A model generated the notes under the pieces. The model did not search any database. It had not been told where the DNA came from and was given only the letters and a program-made list of their open reading frames with translations. 36,537 nucleotides of DNA from Bacteroidales bacterium (lineage in GTDB: Bacteria; Bacteroidota; Bacteroidia; Bacteroidales; F082), in assembly GCA_016291135.1 (NCBI GenBank), contig JAEFAE010000028.1, forward strand, positions 1 through 36,537, read 5' to 3'. Below, piece after piece: positions 8,685 through 16,004 of the stretch. Both the position numbers and the translations under genes were made by a program. Position 1 is the first letter of the stretch; every line of letters begins with the position of its first letter.

Positions 8685-9395
8685 TTAGTCGAGGTTTTCT
8701 TCTCTCCACTGCTCACTCATCCGATTGCAAATCCCCTCTACCTCATCACGCTTGGCCGCATATTCCTTGTCGCTCAACGAAGCAGAGAGGGTGTAGTTGT
8801 ATTCCAAATCAGCACCTGCGAACTTCATCAGATCATTATGCACATCGATCGTTCCTTTTTCTTTGTCATAGTTGACATCATCACAAGTGCAGACATAATG
8901 TAATGAGTTGTCGAGGATGTCGACGTAGAACAGAAGCGATGTCTCCATTTCATACGAGCATTCGGTATGGATCATCATAAACAAACGGTCGCCGATAAGC
9001 TCGGAACTTCTGTAATCCAGATTGAAGCAATGGTTGAAGCTGCTGAATTCCTCGTCCTTGTCATCAACGAGTTCCCCCCATATAAGATATTCATTGATCC
9101 GCTCCTCGTCGGGCAGGAGGGATTGGGTTTTGTCCGTTGCATAATCATGCACCAAGATGTTGTGGATGGGATGGACGCCTTCGGCTTCCTGATTGGGCTC
9201 AAGATAGAACACCTTCTGTGCAATGGTATCTATTCTCTCGGCAATCACTTTGTTGCTTGGGTCCAAGGCTGCCTTGAATTCGGTGGCTTTTTTCTCGAAT
9301 TGGGCCAACTTGTTCCCGTTAGAATGGCACGAATAAGAAGTCATCATAGCTGCCGCACATAGCAGCAAGGCCAACGTTTTAATCGCATTTTTCAT
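8685..9395 (-). CDS. hypothetical lipoprotein
   Basis: A 236-residue protein starting at the ATG that overlaps the esterase stop (ATGA at 9392-9395). The longer in-frame extension to 9485 lies inside the esterase gene and is rejected. The N-terminus M-K-N-A-I-K-T-L-A-L-L-L... ends in the lipobox S-Y-S-C with the lipidated cysteine at 23. The mature part is acidic and soluble. It contains H-P-I-H-N-I-L-V-H-D-Y and a long aromatic/acidic midsection. I do not recognise a family. It is co-translated with the esterase, so the two may act on the same envelope process. Confidence 0.7.
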   Translation of the reverse strand: MKNAIKTLALLLCAAAMMTSYSCHSNGNKLAQFEKKATEFKAALDPSNKVIAERIDTIAQKVFYLEPNQEAEGVHPIHNILVHDYATDKTQSLLPDEERINEYLIWGELVDDKDEEFSSFNHCFNLDYRSSELIGDRLFMMIHTECSYEMETSLLFYVDILDNSLHYVCTCDDVNYDKEKGTIDVHNDLMKFAGADLEYNYTLSASLSDKEYAAKRDEVEGICNRMSEQWREENLD

Positions 9396-10054
9396 ATTTG
9401 TACGTGTTTTGTTGTTCCATAAACAATGTCGAAAGCCCGCTCCATCCTGGGCATGATGGGGGAGAAATGGGTCCCTTCGACGCATTCGAAGGTGACGGTG
9501 GCCTGACTGCCCGTTTTCAGGAGGCCTACTGCAGCCATGGTTTGCTCCTCCACGGAAGCCATCCGCTTTTCTTTGGCGTTCTTCTCCTTCTCACCCAGGA
9601 GCATGCATATTTTTTTCAGCCGAGGCGACGGCGTCTGTCCTTTCATCCAATCGGTGAATCCGTCATACCACAGCGATCCGGAGAGGCTGATGAGGTTGGT
9701 GAAGGCATCGGTGTTGAAAGCCGACCATATCGCAAACAGGCCCGATAGCGAAACGCCTAGGAGGGTCCGTTCGGCATCCTTAATCCCTAAATGTGTTTCG
9801 GCTTCGGGAATCATCGTGTCGGTCAGTCTTCCGAGAAAGGCGGCCGCTTTCCCTCCAAAAGGTTTCGCTTTCTTGAACACGCCCACCGCAGGCCAGGGTG
9901 TCAAGTCGTCGTTCCAGTTGGCTCCATCGATCACGACGATGGACACGGGTTGCTGCTCCGAAAGCGTTTTCAACCCATCGGACACATCCCCTCTGATTCC
10001 TTCGGGAAGGATCATGTAGCAAATCTTGTCGGTGTCTTGCTTGAGGTAGTCCAT
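9392..10054 (-). CDS. alpha/beta-hydrolase esterase (PF00756-like)
   Basis: A 220-residue alpha/beta-hydrolase resembling the putative esterase family of Fes/IroE and COG2819 proteins. The nucleophile elbow reads G-V-S-L-S-G-L at residues 100-106, with S102 as nucleophile. It has a serine where the usual G-x-S-x-G motif has its second glycine. The probable catalytic histidine is H196 in E-G-T-H-F-S-P. No signal peptide is seen, so it is cytoplasmic or leaves by an unseen route. At 220 residues it is compact for the family. The downstream lipoprotein gene overlaps it by 4 bp. The substrate is unknown. Confidence 0.75.
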   Translation of the reverse strand: MDYLKQDTDKICYMILPEGIRGDVSDGLKTLSEQQPVSIVVIDGANWNDDLTPWPAVGVFKKAKPFGGKAAAFLGRLTDTMIPEAETHLGIKDAERTLLGVSLSGLFAIWSAFNTDAFTNLISLSGSLWYDGFTDWMKGQTPSPRLKKICMLLGEKEKNAKEKRMASVEEQTMAAVGLLKTGSQATVTFECVEGTHFSPIMPRMERAFDIVYGTTKHVQI

Positions 10055-10078
10055 TGGCGTTCCTTCGATAAATGGCTG

Positions 10079-10086
10079 TAAAGATA
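10079..10086 (-). promoter_or_regulatory. weak -7-like element for the esterase-lipoprotein operon
   Basis: Reading the minus strand gives TATCTTTA at 10086-10079, one base off TAnnTTTG. It lies 25 bp before the esterase start at 10054. No good -33 element is visible. Confidence 0.35.
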
Positions 10087-10098
10087 GAAAAAAATAAT

Positions 10099-10106
10099 TA
10101 TCTTTG
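10099..10106 (+). promoter_or_regulatory. -7 promoter element (TATCTTTG)
   Basis: A perfect TATCTTTG lies 33 bp before the ATG of the small winged-helix gene at 10140. It faces the weaker minus-strand element 12 bp away, so the two divergent promoters are interleaved. Confidence 0.6.
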
Positions 10107-10139
10107 CCCCATTGTTATTCACCTAATCATCTTAACAAC

Positions 10140-10319
10140 ATGGAAGCAAAAGAACAAGTACTGAAAGCCATGCGCGAAATCGGCGAACCTGTGAACGCTG
10201 GCAAGATCGCTGAAATCACCGGCCTCGACCGCAAAGTGGTTGACAAAGCCTTTGACGCACTGAAAAAGGAAGGCGCCATCGTGTCGCCCATCCGCTGCAA
10301 GTGGGAGCCCGCAAAATAA
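10140..10319 (+). CDS. small winged-helix transcriptional-regulator-like protein, 59 aa
   Basis: A 59-residue protein consisting of almost one winged-helix unit: a helix (K-E-Q-V-L-K-A-M), then P-V-N-A-G-K-I-A-E-I-T-G-L (turn and second helix), D-R-K-V-V-D-K-A-F-D-A-L-K-K (recognition helix), and the wing G-A-I-V-S-P-I-R-C-K-W. I choose the ATG at 10140 rather than the in-frame ATG at 10104, because the latter lies within the -7 element. Short proteins of this type are seen in Bacteroidetes and are usually labelled transcriptional regulators without proof. The membrane acyltransferase gene starts 41 bp downstream, possibly on the same transcript. Confidence 0.75.
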   Translation: MEAKEQVLKAMREIGEPVNAGKIAEITGLDRKVVDKAFDALKKEGAIVSPIRCKWEPAK

Positions 10320-10360
10320 CCGGTCCCCTCCAGGAACACAAAACACCGCATGGTCGCACC

Positions 10361-11305
10361 ATGACTGCAAAAGCGCATCGGCGTATCGACGAATTGGACT
10401 TCCTGAAATGCATCATGATCGTACTGATGGTGGCATTTCATCTGGTCTATTTCGAGGAACTGTATCCTTATGCGAAACAGGTGGTCTATACGTTCCACAT
10501 GCCGGTGCTGCTGATCATTTCTGGCTACCTGACCAACATCGACAAGTCGCCCTTGCGTTTTTTGAAGGGGATCCTATGGCTTTTTGTGCCTTATGCCATC
10601 ATGGAATGCGGCTACATCTGGATGTCCTCGCTGCTTCCGATACGCGACCATATCGATCACCTGACGGCTTCGGTGTTTCTCGACAAGCTCTTTTTGCATC
10701 CCTTGGGCCCGTATTGGTACCTTCACGCTTTGATCCTCTGTGGATTGACCTATTACGCGGTCTTCAAGTGGTGCCCGATGCGAACCATGTCGCGTTGTGT
10801 CTTGTTGGGACTCCTCTTTGCAGGATACGCCTATCTGGGGATCCTCTCCCTTTCGAGGGCGTTCTATTTCCTGGCCGGCGTGGTTGTGCATCAAAGCCGT
10901 TTCTCGTTCCTCGAGGTGTTTAGGCCTTCGTGGTTGGCGGTGGTGGGACTGGCGTTGCTCGTCATCCATCCGGAAAACCTGCATACCGACGTGGTGGGAG
11001 GGGTGCTGATCGTCTACCTGGTCATGAGTTTCTGCCTTGCGTTGTATCCGGTGGTCCGTGGCCGCCTGCGCACCTTCATGCTGTTTCTCGGGAGAAATAC
11101 GATGCCGATCTTCGTTTTCTCTCCGATCTTCACGATCCTGTGCAAGTTTCTTGTTCCCTACCTTGCCTTCGACAAGACGGGGCTACTGTTCCTGGTCATT
11201 TCCTTGACGGTGAGCATCTCGGGCAGCCTTGCCATCGGTTGGGTGATGGATCGGCTTCGGGTATCGCCGTTTTTCTTTGGCAAGAAGGCCATTGATCGTC
11301 CATAG
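10361..11305 (+). CDS. membrane acyltransferase, acyltransferase-3 family
   Basis: A 314-residue multi-pass membrane protein of the acyltransferase-3 type (OafA/OatA relatives), which move acyl groups onto extracytoplasmic sugars. I start at ATG 10361 because it gives the typical short cytoplasmic lead (R-R-I-D-E-L-D-F-L-K) into the first helix. The family's N-terminal R-x10-H pattern is suggested by R-I-D-E-L-D...M-V-A-F-H near residues 8-29. About ten hydrophobic segments follow, with F-H-M-P-V-L-L-I-I-S-G-Y and G-P-Y-W-Y-L-H-A being characteristic. No SGNH hydrolase domain is fused. The acceptor is unknown. Confidence 0.85.
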   Translation: MTAKAHRRIDELDFLKCIMIVLMVAFHLVYFEELYPYAKQVVYTFHMPVLLIISGYLTNIDKSPLRFLKGILWLFVPYAIMECGYIWMSSLLPIRDHIDHLTASVFLDKLFLHPLGPYWYLHALILCGLTYYAVFKWCPMRTMSRCVLLGLLFAGYAYLGILSLSRAFYFLAGVVVHQSRFSFLEVFRPSWLAVVGLALLVIHPENLHTDVVGGVLIVYLVMSFCLALYPVVRGRLRTFMLFLGRNTMPIFVFSPIFTILCKFLVPYLAFDKTGLLFLVISLTVSISGSLAIGWVMDRLRVSPFFFGKKAIDRP

Positions 11306-11311
11306 CATCGG

Positions 11312-11356
11312 ATGGAAGGCCGTTTTGGACCGTTTCCATGAAAATGTCGTTTTTTT
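11312..11356 (+). terminator. possible terminator after the acyltransferase gene
   Basis: ATGGAA at 11312-11317 pairs with TTCCAT at 11334-11339, around an inner region with GG/CC pairing. A run of seven T lies about 10 bases further on (11350-11356). The gap before the T-run and the short stem make this weak. Confidence 0.35.
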
Positions 11357-11360
11357 GGCG

Positions 11361-11389
11361 TTGTCATTTGTTGTAAAACACTATCTTTG
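11361..11389 (+). promoter_or_regulatory. promoter for the cytidylate-kinase-like gene
   Basis: TATCTTTG is at 11382-11389, with TTG at 11361-11363, 18 bp upstream. The ATG follows at 11416. Confidence 0.6.
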
Positions 11390-11415
11390 CCCTATCATTT
11401 AGCATTTGGAACACT

Positions 11416-12069
11416 ATGGATAACCCGAAGATCATCATTACCATCAACCGCGAAAGCGGAAGTGGCGGCGGCGAGATTGCCCGTCTGCTGGGAGCGAAGC
11501 TGGGCCTTAAGGTTTACGGACGTGCCCTGCTGCAACGCATCGCCGAACAGTTCGACATGACACTAGAAAACATGGATCGCGTCAAGGCCCAGAAGACCAG
11601 TTGGTGGGGCGACTTTTGCCGTTTTTACCGGCAGTTCGACACGGTCAGCCAATCGTATGGCGCTGGGTCAGTGCCTCCTGCGGCCACGCCGCTGTCGCTT
11701 TACTATGCCGAGTCGCGCCTGTTGCGGGAACTCGCCGAACAGGAGAGCTGCATCATCGTGGGTAGGGCCGGCTTCCACATCTTCCGGGACCACCCCAATG
11801 CCCTGCACCTGCTTATCATGGCCGATCGTGACGCCCGCATCGCCCGTATCGCCGCCAAGCAGCATCTCAGCGACAAAGAGGCTGCCAAGGTCGTCGACAG
11901 CACCGACAAGGCACGCGACAACTTTGTCCAGACCGTCGCCGAGACCTCGCGCTATGATGCCCGCAATTACGACTTCACGCTCAACGTCACGGGTTTTTCT
12001 GCCGAAAGCGTGGCGCAGTTTCTGGCCGACAACATTTTGAAGAAGTTCCCTTCACTCAAGACGGAGTAA
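11416..12069 (+). CDS. cytidylate-kinase-like family protein
   Basis: A 217-residue protein of the cytidylate-kinase-2 type (PF13189). The N-terminus I-I-I-T-I-N-R-E-S-G-S-G-G-G-E-I-A matches the P-loop of the family at about 6-22, lacking the classic G-K-[ST] ending. Later features are I-I-V-G-R-A-G-F-H-I-F (about 115-125), a lid-like R-D-A-R-I-A-R-I segment and Y-D-A-R-N-Y-D-F-T-L-N. It is shorter than and distinct from the essential Cmk. In other genomes I recall such proteins beside transport or signalling genes, and the substrate is unproven. It runs convergently toward the signalling operon, whose last gene ends 34 bp away. Confidence 0.83.
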   Translation: MDNPKIIITINRESGSGGGEIARLLGAKLGLKVYGRALLQRIAEQFDMTLENMDRVKAQKTSWWGDFCRFYRQFDTVSQSYGAGSVPPAATPLSLYYAESRLLRELAEQESCIIVGRAGFHIFRDHPNALHLLIMADRDARIARIAAKQHLSDKEAAKVVDSTDKARDNFVQTVAETSRYDARNYDFTLNVTGFSAESVAQFLADNILKKFPSLKTE

Positions 12070-12074
12070 TGGGA

Positions 12075-12107
12075 AATAACGGTCGCTTGGGGGCCGTTTC
12101 CGTTATT
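12075..12107. terminator. possible bidirectional hairpin between convergent genes
   Basis: AATAACGG at 12075-12082 is complementary to CCGTTATT at 12100-12107, giving an 8-bp stem with a 17-nt loop. It overlaps the last codons of the STAS gene. Neither side has a T-run, so termination is only a possibility. Confidence 0.35.
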
Positions 12108-12405
12108 CGATTTCAAACAGGTTCAAGAATCCTGTCATCATGAACACACTGCGGATGTCGTTGCTGATGCCTCGTAAGACGATTTTGCCGCCTTTTTCGG
12201 CAGCGGCCTTGCGTAGCATGAGGAACAAACGAAGGCCGGAGCTGGAGATGTAGCTCATCTCGGTGCAGTCCAGGATGACGGTGCCCGAGGCGGCTTCAGC
12301 GAGTCCCTCCATCGGTCCCTCCACCTCCTGTGCCGCCAGGGTGTCGAGGCGGCCTTTCAGGTAGGCGGTTGTCCCTTGTTGCTGTTTTTCGACGATTACT
12401 TCCAT
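12103..12405 (-). CDS. STAS-domain anti-anti-sigma-factor-like protein
   Basis: A 100-residue single STAS domain, like SpoIIAA/RsbV. Strand G-T-T-A-Y-L-K-G-R-L-D is followed by T-V-I-L-D-C-T and then S-Y-I-S-S-S-G-L-R-L-F-L. The serines at 54-56 include the residue that is phosphorylated by the kinase partner in known systems. It starts 1 bp after the stop of the SpoIIE-type gene, so it is the last gene of the operon and very probably the substrate of that protein. In Bacillus the unphosphorylated form releases a sigma factor from its anti-sigma factor. I see no sigma factor here, so the downstream target is unknown. Confidence 0.9.
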   Translation of the reverse strand: MEVIVEKQQQGTTAYLKGRLDTLAAQEVEGPMEGLAEAASGTVILDCTEMSYISSSGLRLFLMLRKAAAEKGGKIVLRGISNDIRSVFMMTGFLNLFEIE

Positions 12406-12406
12406 A

Positions 12407-14599
12407 TTATAGTTTCTTTATCATTGTTAAATAATTCTTTTCCTCTTTTCTTTCATAGTGGACGGTGTCCATCAATTGTCGTACCAAATGGATGCCCAGT
12501 CCGCCGATGGGCCGGTTTTCGAGCGGGACGTTCAAGTCGATTTCGGGAGCGGCCGTGGGGTCGAAGGGGATGCCGCTGTCGACGACAAGGAACGTGATCG
12601 AATCCCTGCGCAGGATGGCTTCCACATCGACCAGGCCGTCCGTTTCCTTGGGGTAGGCATACAGGATCACGTTGCTTACCGCTTCTTCGAGGGCCAGGTT
12701 GATGCCCATGGCCATGCTCTGGCTCAGCTGTTTCTCTTGGGCGATGGTCTCCACGAAACCGGCCAGTTGGGGGATCTGCTGGATGTCGTTGTGAAGTACC
12801 AGGTGGCGCTCTTCGAGAAAGCGGTCTTCGTTGGGGAGGTAGTGGATGAAGAGTGTCGTGAGGTCGTCGCTCTGGGGCGCCCCGTCCACAAACTCCGTCA
12901 CCGCCGCCTGCAACGCTTCCAGCTGATCCTGGGAGTTGCGGCGGGCATGGAGCACCGATTTCACCCGCTCGACACCGAATTGCTGCAGCTGCAGGTTCTC
13001 GGCTTCGGTGAGGCCGTCGGTGTAGAGCAGCAGCGAGTCGTCGTAGTGGAGCTGCAGGTCCTGCTCGTTATAGACAAAGCCGTTTTGGATGCCCAAAGGG
13101 ATGTTGGCCTGGACAGGCAACGGACGGATGTCGTCGGTGAGGATGAGCGGTGGGTTGTGGCCGGCATTGCAGAAGCGCAGGTGGCCGGTGGCCAGGTTCA
13201 GCACGCCGCAGAAGAAGGTGACGAACATGCTGCTTTCATTGGTCTCCGACATGGAGTTGTTCATCGAGGTGATGATCTTGGCCGGGTTGTCTTCATGGGC
13301 CGACATGGCGCGGAACAGGCTCCTGGTGACGGCCATCACCAACGAAGCCGGGATGCCTTTGCCTGAGACATCCCCGATGCAGAAATACAGCTTCTCGTCG
13401 CGGATGAAAAAGTCGTAGAGGTCGCCCCCCACTTCCTTGGCGGGGACGATGGAGGCGGCAAAGTCCAAGTCGGTCCGGTCGGGGAAGGGCGGGAAGGTCT
13501 TGGGAATCATGGCCATCTGGATCTCGCGGGCGATATGGAGTTCGTTCTCCATCCGCTCCTTCTGTTCGTTCATGCGCAGGTATTTCCCCTGGTTCTTGGC
13601 CACTACCCTGAGGATGACAACGAGCATGGCCAGTCCCAGCAACTGCAACAACTTGACGATCATTCCGATCCGGCGCACACCGCTGTAGAGCTCTTTTTCG
13701 GGAAGCACGATCGACAGGGACCAGCCGGTTCGGTCTACGGGTGAGAAATAGACATGGCTGGTTTCTCCCCGGTAGCGGACGGGCATCTCTCCCGACTGTC
13801 CGGAAAGCATGGCCTGGTTGACTCGGTTGAGTGCCTCATAGTCTTCGGATTCCAGGGCGATCTGGTCGATGGTGGATTGCATCACCAAGGTCTCGACGGG
13901 GCATACCACGATTTGTCCGGTGCGGCTGACGACCATGTTGAAGGCATTGGGATACACTTTGATGTCGCCGATCAGGTCCGTGAGCCAGTCGAGGGAGATG
14001 TCGGCGGTCAGGATGGCGGCCACCGTGCCGTTTTTGTCTTTCACTGGCATGGAAAAGGTGGTCATCAGGATGTCGCCGCCGTTTTCGTCGAAATAGGGCT
14101 CCGACCAGTAGCTGTCTTGCAGTTTCAGAGGCTTGACAAACCATTCCGAGGAGGGGTAGTCGTATGCTTCCGTGGCCAGCGAGAGCATCCGGATTTCGCC
14201 GGTCTCCAAGTTTTTAGCGGCGTAAGGCGCATAGAGGGGATGGGAGGCGTGGTAGCCGGGGACAAGGGCCATGGTGGATCCCACTACGACGGGGTTCTCA
14301 CTCACCACGCGTTGGGGGATCCGTTCCAGGCTGTCGGGATTCTCCAGACACCATTCGGCCACCCAGATGCTGTTGCGGACGGCAGCCTCGGCTTGGTTCA
14401 CGACATCCATGATTTTGTTCTCGGCGCTTTTCAGTTCGCTTTGGGCGCGGAGCGAGGCCTCTTTTTTGATTTCCCGTTGGGCATAGATATATTGTATGAT
14501 GGAAGTGGCCTCCAGCGTGAGGGCCGCCACGATCACCAGCATCCAACTCGCTCTTGTCGAGATGCCCGGTTTCTTGTTTTCTTTTCTGTCGGATCTCAT
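12407..14599 (-). CDS. Cache-sensor / SpoIIE phosphatase / HATPase fusion protein
   Basis: A 730-residue membrane sensor. One hydrophobic segment is at about 18-41, an extracytoplasmic Cache-like domain follows (about 45-300, with P-Y-A-A-K-N-L-E and W-S-E-P-Y-F-D-E), then a second membrane segment at about 305-328. A short coil (E-L-H-I-A-R-E-I-Q-M-A-M-I-P) leads to the PP2C-type SpoIIE/RsbU domain with V-G-G-D-L-Y-D-F, G-D-V-S-G-K-G, L-L-L-Y-T-D-G-L-T and D-D-L-T-T-L. The last ~130 residues form an RsbW-like HATPase domain (N-L-A-L-E-E-A-V-S-N-V, G-G-L-G-I-H-L-V). Phosphatase and anti-sigma-kinase-like parts are thus on one chain. It overlaps the upstream kinase gene by 4 bp and lies 1 bp from the STAS gene. 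Confidence 0.92.
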   Translation of the reverse strand: MRSDRKENKKPGISTRASWMLVIVAALTLEATSIIQYIYAQREIKKEASLRAQSELKSAENKIMDVVNQAEAAVRNSIWVAEWCLENPDSLERIPQRVVSENPVVVGSTMALVPGYHASHPLYAPYAAKNLETGEIRMLSLATEAYDYPSSEWFVKPLKLQDSYWSEPYFDENGGDILMTTFSMPVKDKNGTVAAILTADISLDWLTDLIGDIKVYPNAFNMVVSRTGQIVVCPVETLVMQSTIDQIALESEDYEALNRVNQAMLSGQSGEMPVRYRGETSHVYFSPVDRTGWSLSIVLPEKELYSGVRRIGMIVKLLQLLGLAMLVVILRVVAKNQGKYLRMNEQKERMENELHIAREIQMAMIPKTFPPFPDRTDLDFAASIVPAKEVGGDLYDFFIRDEKLYFCIGDVSGKGIPASLVMAVTRSLFRAMSAHEDNPAKIITSMNNSMSETNESSMFVTFFCGVLNLATGHLRFCNAGHNPPLILTDDIRPLPVQANIPLGIQNGFVYNEQDLQLHYDDSLLLYTDGLTEAENLQLQQFGVERVKSVLHARRNSQDQLEALQAAVTEFVDGAPQSDDLTTLFIHYLPNEDRFLEERHLVLHNDIQQIPQLAGFVETIAQEKQLSQSMAMGINLALEEAVSNVILYAYPKETDGLVDVEAILRRDSITFLVVDSGIPFDPTAAPEIDLNVPLENRPIGGLGIHLVRQLMDTVHYERKEEKNYLTMIKKL

Positions 14600-15426
14600 A
14601 GGATGGTAGTTAATGCGGCCCGGAACTCGGGCATCGGCCGGTTGGTGTCTCTTTCCACGATCAAGGTCTTGAGTCCGGCAAAGGGACGGATCAAGGCTTC
14701 AATCTCCTTGAGCGGAATGCCGGTTCCGAAATAGGCCGGCGCAAAGCACTCCCAGAACCGGATGGCCAGCGCCTTGGACATGTGGAAGGTTTCCTGGATG
14801 AAGGCCTCGTCGCTAAGGCAGCAGCATAGATAGACCATGCCCGTGTCAAAGAGGTGGTTGCCCCAGCAGAAGTCGCCCAGGTCGATGAAATAGCGCCGGT
14901 CGCCCGTAAAGATGGCGTTGCTGTATTGGAGGTCGCCATGGATGGCGGTGTCCTCGTCGGGGGTGTCGGCGATGAAACGGGTCAGTTTGTCTTTTTCGTC
15001 GGTGGTGAAGAAGGGATTCTCCTTTAGCAGGCGGTAGTAACGGTCCTTGACGCTCTCAAACAGGTTGGTGTCCACGTGGGTGGCGTGGAGCTGGAGACAC
15101 ATCTGTGCGAATTCCTCGGCGAACTGCATCACCTTTTCGGGATTGTCCGCCGTGGCGCGCGAATAGGATTTCTTTCCCAGGATGCGTCTGAAACGGATGC
15201 CGTAGCGGCCGTCTTCGGTGACGACATATTCTCCTGGCGCTGGCGTGGGAATGCCCGTGTCGTACACCTTTCGGGCCAGGTTCATCTCGTCGAGGGGCTG
15301 TTGGATCTTGCCTGGGAAGTAGAGTTTGAGCATCACCGACGGATCGGTCTTGTGGTCGTAGCTCTCGCCGTTGGCGCCGCCACCCGAGAGCACATAGTCG
15401 TTGAGAGATATTTTGATAGGTTCCAT
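14596..15426 (-). CDS. aminoglycoside-phosphotransferase-fold kinase (TIGR02172-like)
   Basis: A 276-residue kinase-fold protein. I start at the ATG at 15426, which shares one base with the stop of the HD gene (TAATG), rather than at 15522 inside that gene. The catalytic loop I-H-G-D-L-Q-Y-S-N-A-I-F and the metal-binding I-D-L-G-D-F are intact, and an N-terminal G-G-G-A-N-G-E stretch replaces the usual glycine-rich loop. It resembles the TIGR02172 protein group, described mainly from Fibrobacter and some gut anaerobes, whose substrate is unknown. Its place between an alarmone hydrolase-like gene and a SpoIIE phosphatase suggests a signalling or small-molecule kinase rather than drug resistance. 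Confidence 0.85.
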   Translation of the reverse strand: MEPIKISLNDYVLSGGGANGESYDHKTDPSVMLKLYFPGKIQQPLDEMNLARKVYDTGIPTPAPGEYVVTEDGRYGIRFRRILGKKSYSRATADNPEKVMQFAEEFAQMCLQLHATHVDTNLFESVKDRYYRLLKENPFFTTDEKDKLTRFIADTPDEDTAIHGDLQYSNAIFTGDRRYFIDLGDFCWGNHLFDTGMVYLCCCLSDEAFIQETFHMSKALAIRFWECFAPAYFGTGIPLKEIEALIRPFAGLKTLIVERDTNRPMPEFRAALTTIL

Positions 15427-16001
15427 TAGCTGAACACTTGGTTGATGAGTCGTTCGAATTCTTGAAAGGCAAAGGTGTTTTCCAGTTCCCGTAGGGCATC
15501 GGCCAGGCCGCGGTAGTGCCACGCATGGTCTTTGGGGTCATGGGCGTGGAAGCGGTTCCATAGGGCATCGCCCAACTCGGCGTAGTCGCGGGCGATGGCC
15601 CGCATGTTGGAGAGCTTGTCGCCGAGGGCTACGGTCTTGGCGTCGTGCGATGCCTTGGCGAGGCGGTCGATGGCGGCCTGTTTGCGGTCGTGCCAGCTGT
15701 CCTCTTCGCTGACGCCTTCGGGCAGTTCGTCGCTCTCGTCGGCCACCAGGGCGGCAATCCTTTCGCCGAACTCGGCGCGCAGTTGTTCGATGGTCACCTC
15801 CGTGTCTTCCACGGTGTCGTGAAGGACGGCGGCAGCAAGCAGCGCCTGGTCCGAGGTCATGGTGGCCACGATCTCCATGGCTTCCATGGGATGGACGATG
15901 TAGGGGAATCCCTTCCCGCGGCGTTCGGTGCCGGCATGGGCGCGGACGGCGAAAAGGATGGCACGGTCGAGCAGTTCCGTGTTGAGAGGGTTGTTTGCCA
16001 T
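15426..16001 (-). CDS. HD-domain (p)ppGpp hydrolase-like protein
   Basis: A 191-residue single-domain protein of the small alarmone hydrolase type (MESH1/SpoT hydrolase domain). Hallmarks are R-A-I-L-F-A-V-R-A-H-A-G with Y-I-V-H-P (H37), the metal pair H61-D62 in A-V-L-H-D-T-V-E-D-T, and the A-L-G-D-K-L-S-N-M-R motif with D128. All metal-binding positions are present, so it should be active as a Mn-dependent 3'-pyrophosphohydrolase. Whether the substrate is ppGpp, (pp)pApp or another nucleotide cannot be read from sequence. It follows the synthetase gene after 3 bp, an arrangement that would let the two balance each other. Confidence 0.87.
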   Translation of the reverse strand: MANNPLNTELLDRAILFAVRAHAGTERRGKGFPYIVHPMEAMEIVATMTSDQALLAAAVLHDTVEDTEVTIEQLRAEFGERIAALVADESDELPEGVSEEDSWHDRKQAAIDRLAKASHDAKTVALGDKLSNMRAIARDYAELGDALWNRFHAHDPKDHAWHYRGLADALRELENTFAFQEFERLINQVFS

Positions 16002-16004
16002 GGC

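Noticed and set aside
12075..12107. A definite rho-independent terminator between the convergent genes
   Set aside because: The stem is good but no T-run follows on either strand, so it is listed only as possible.
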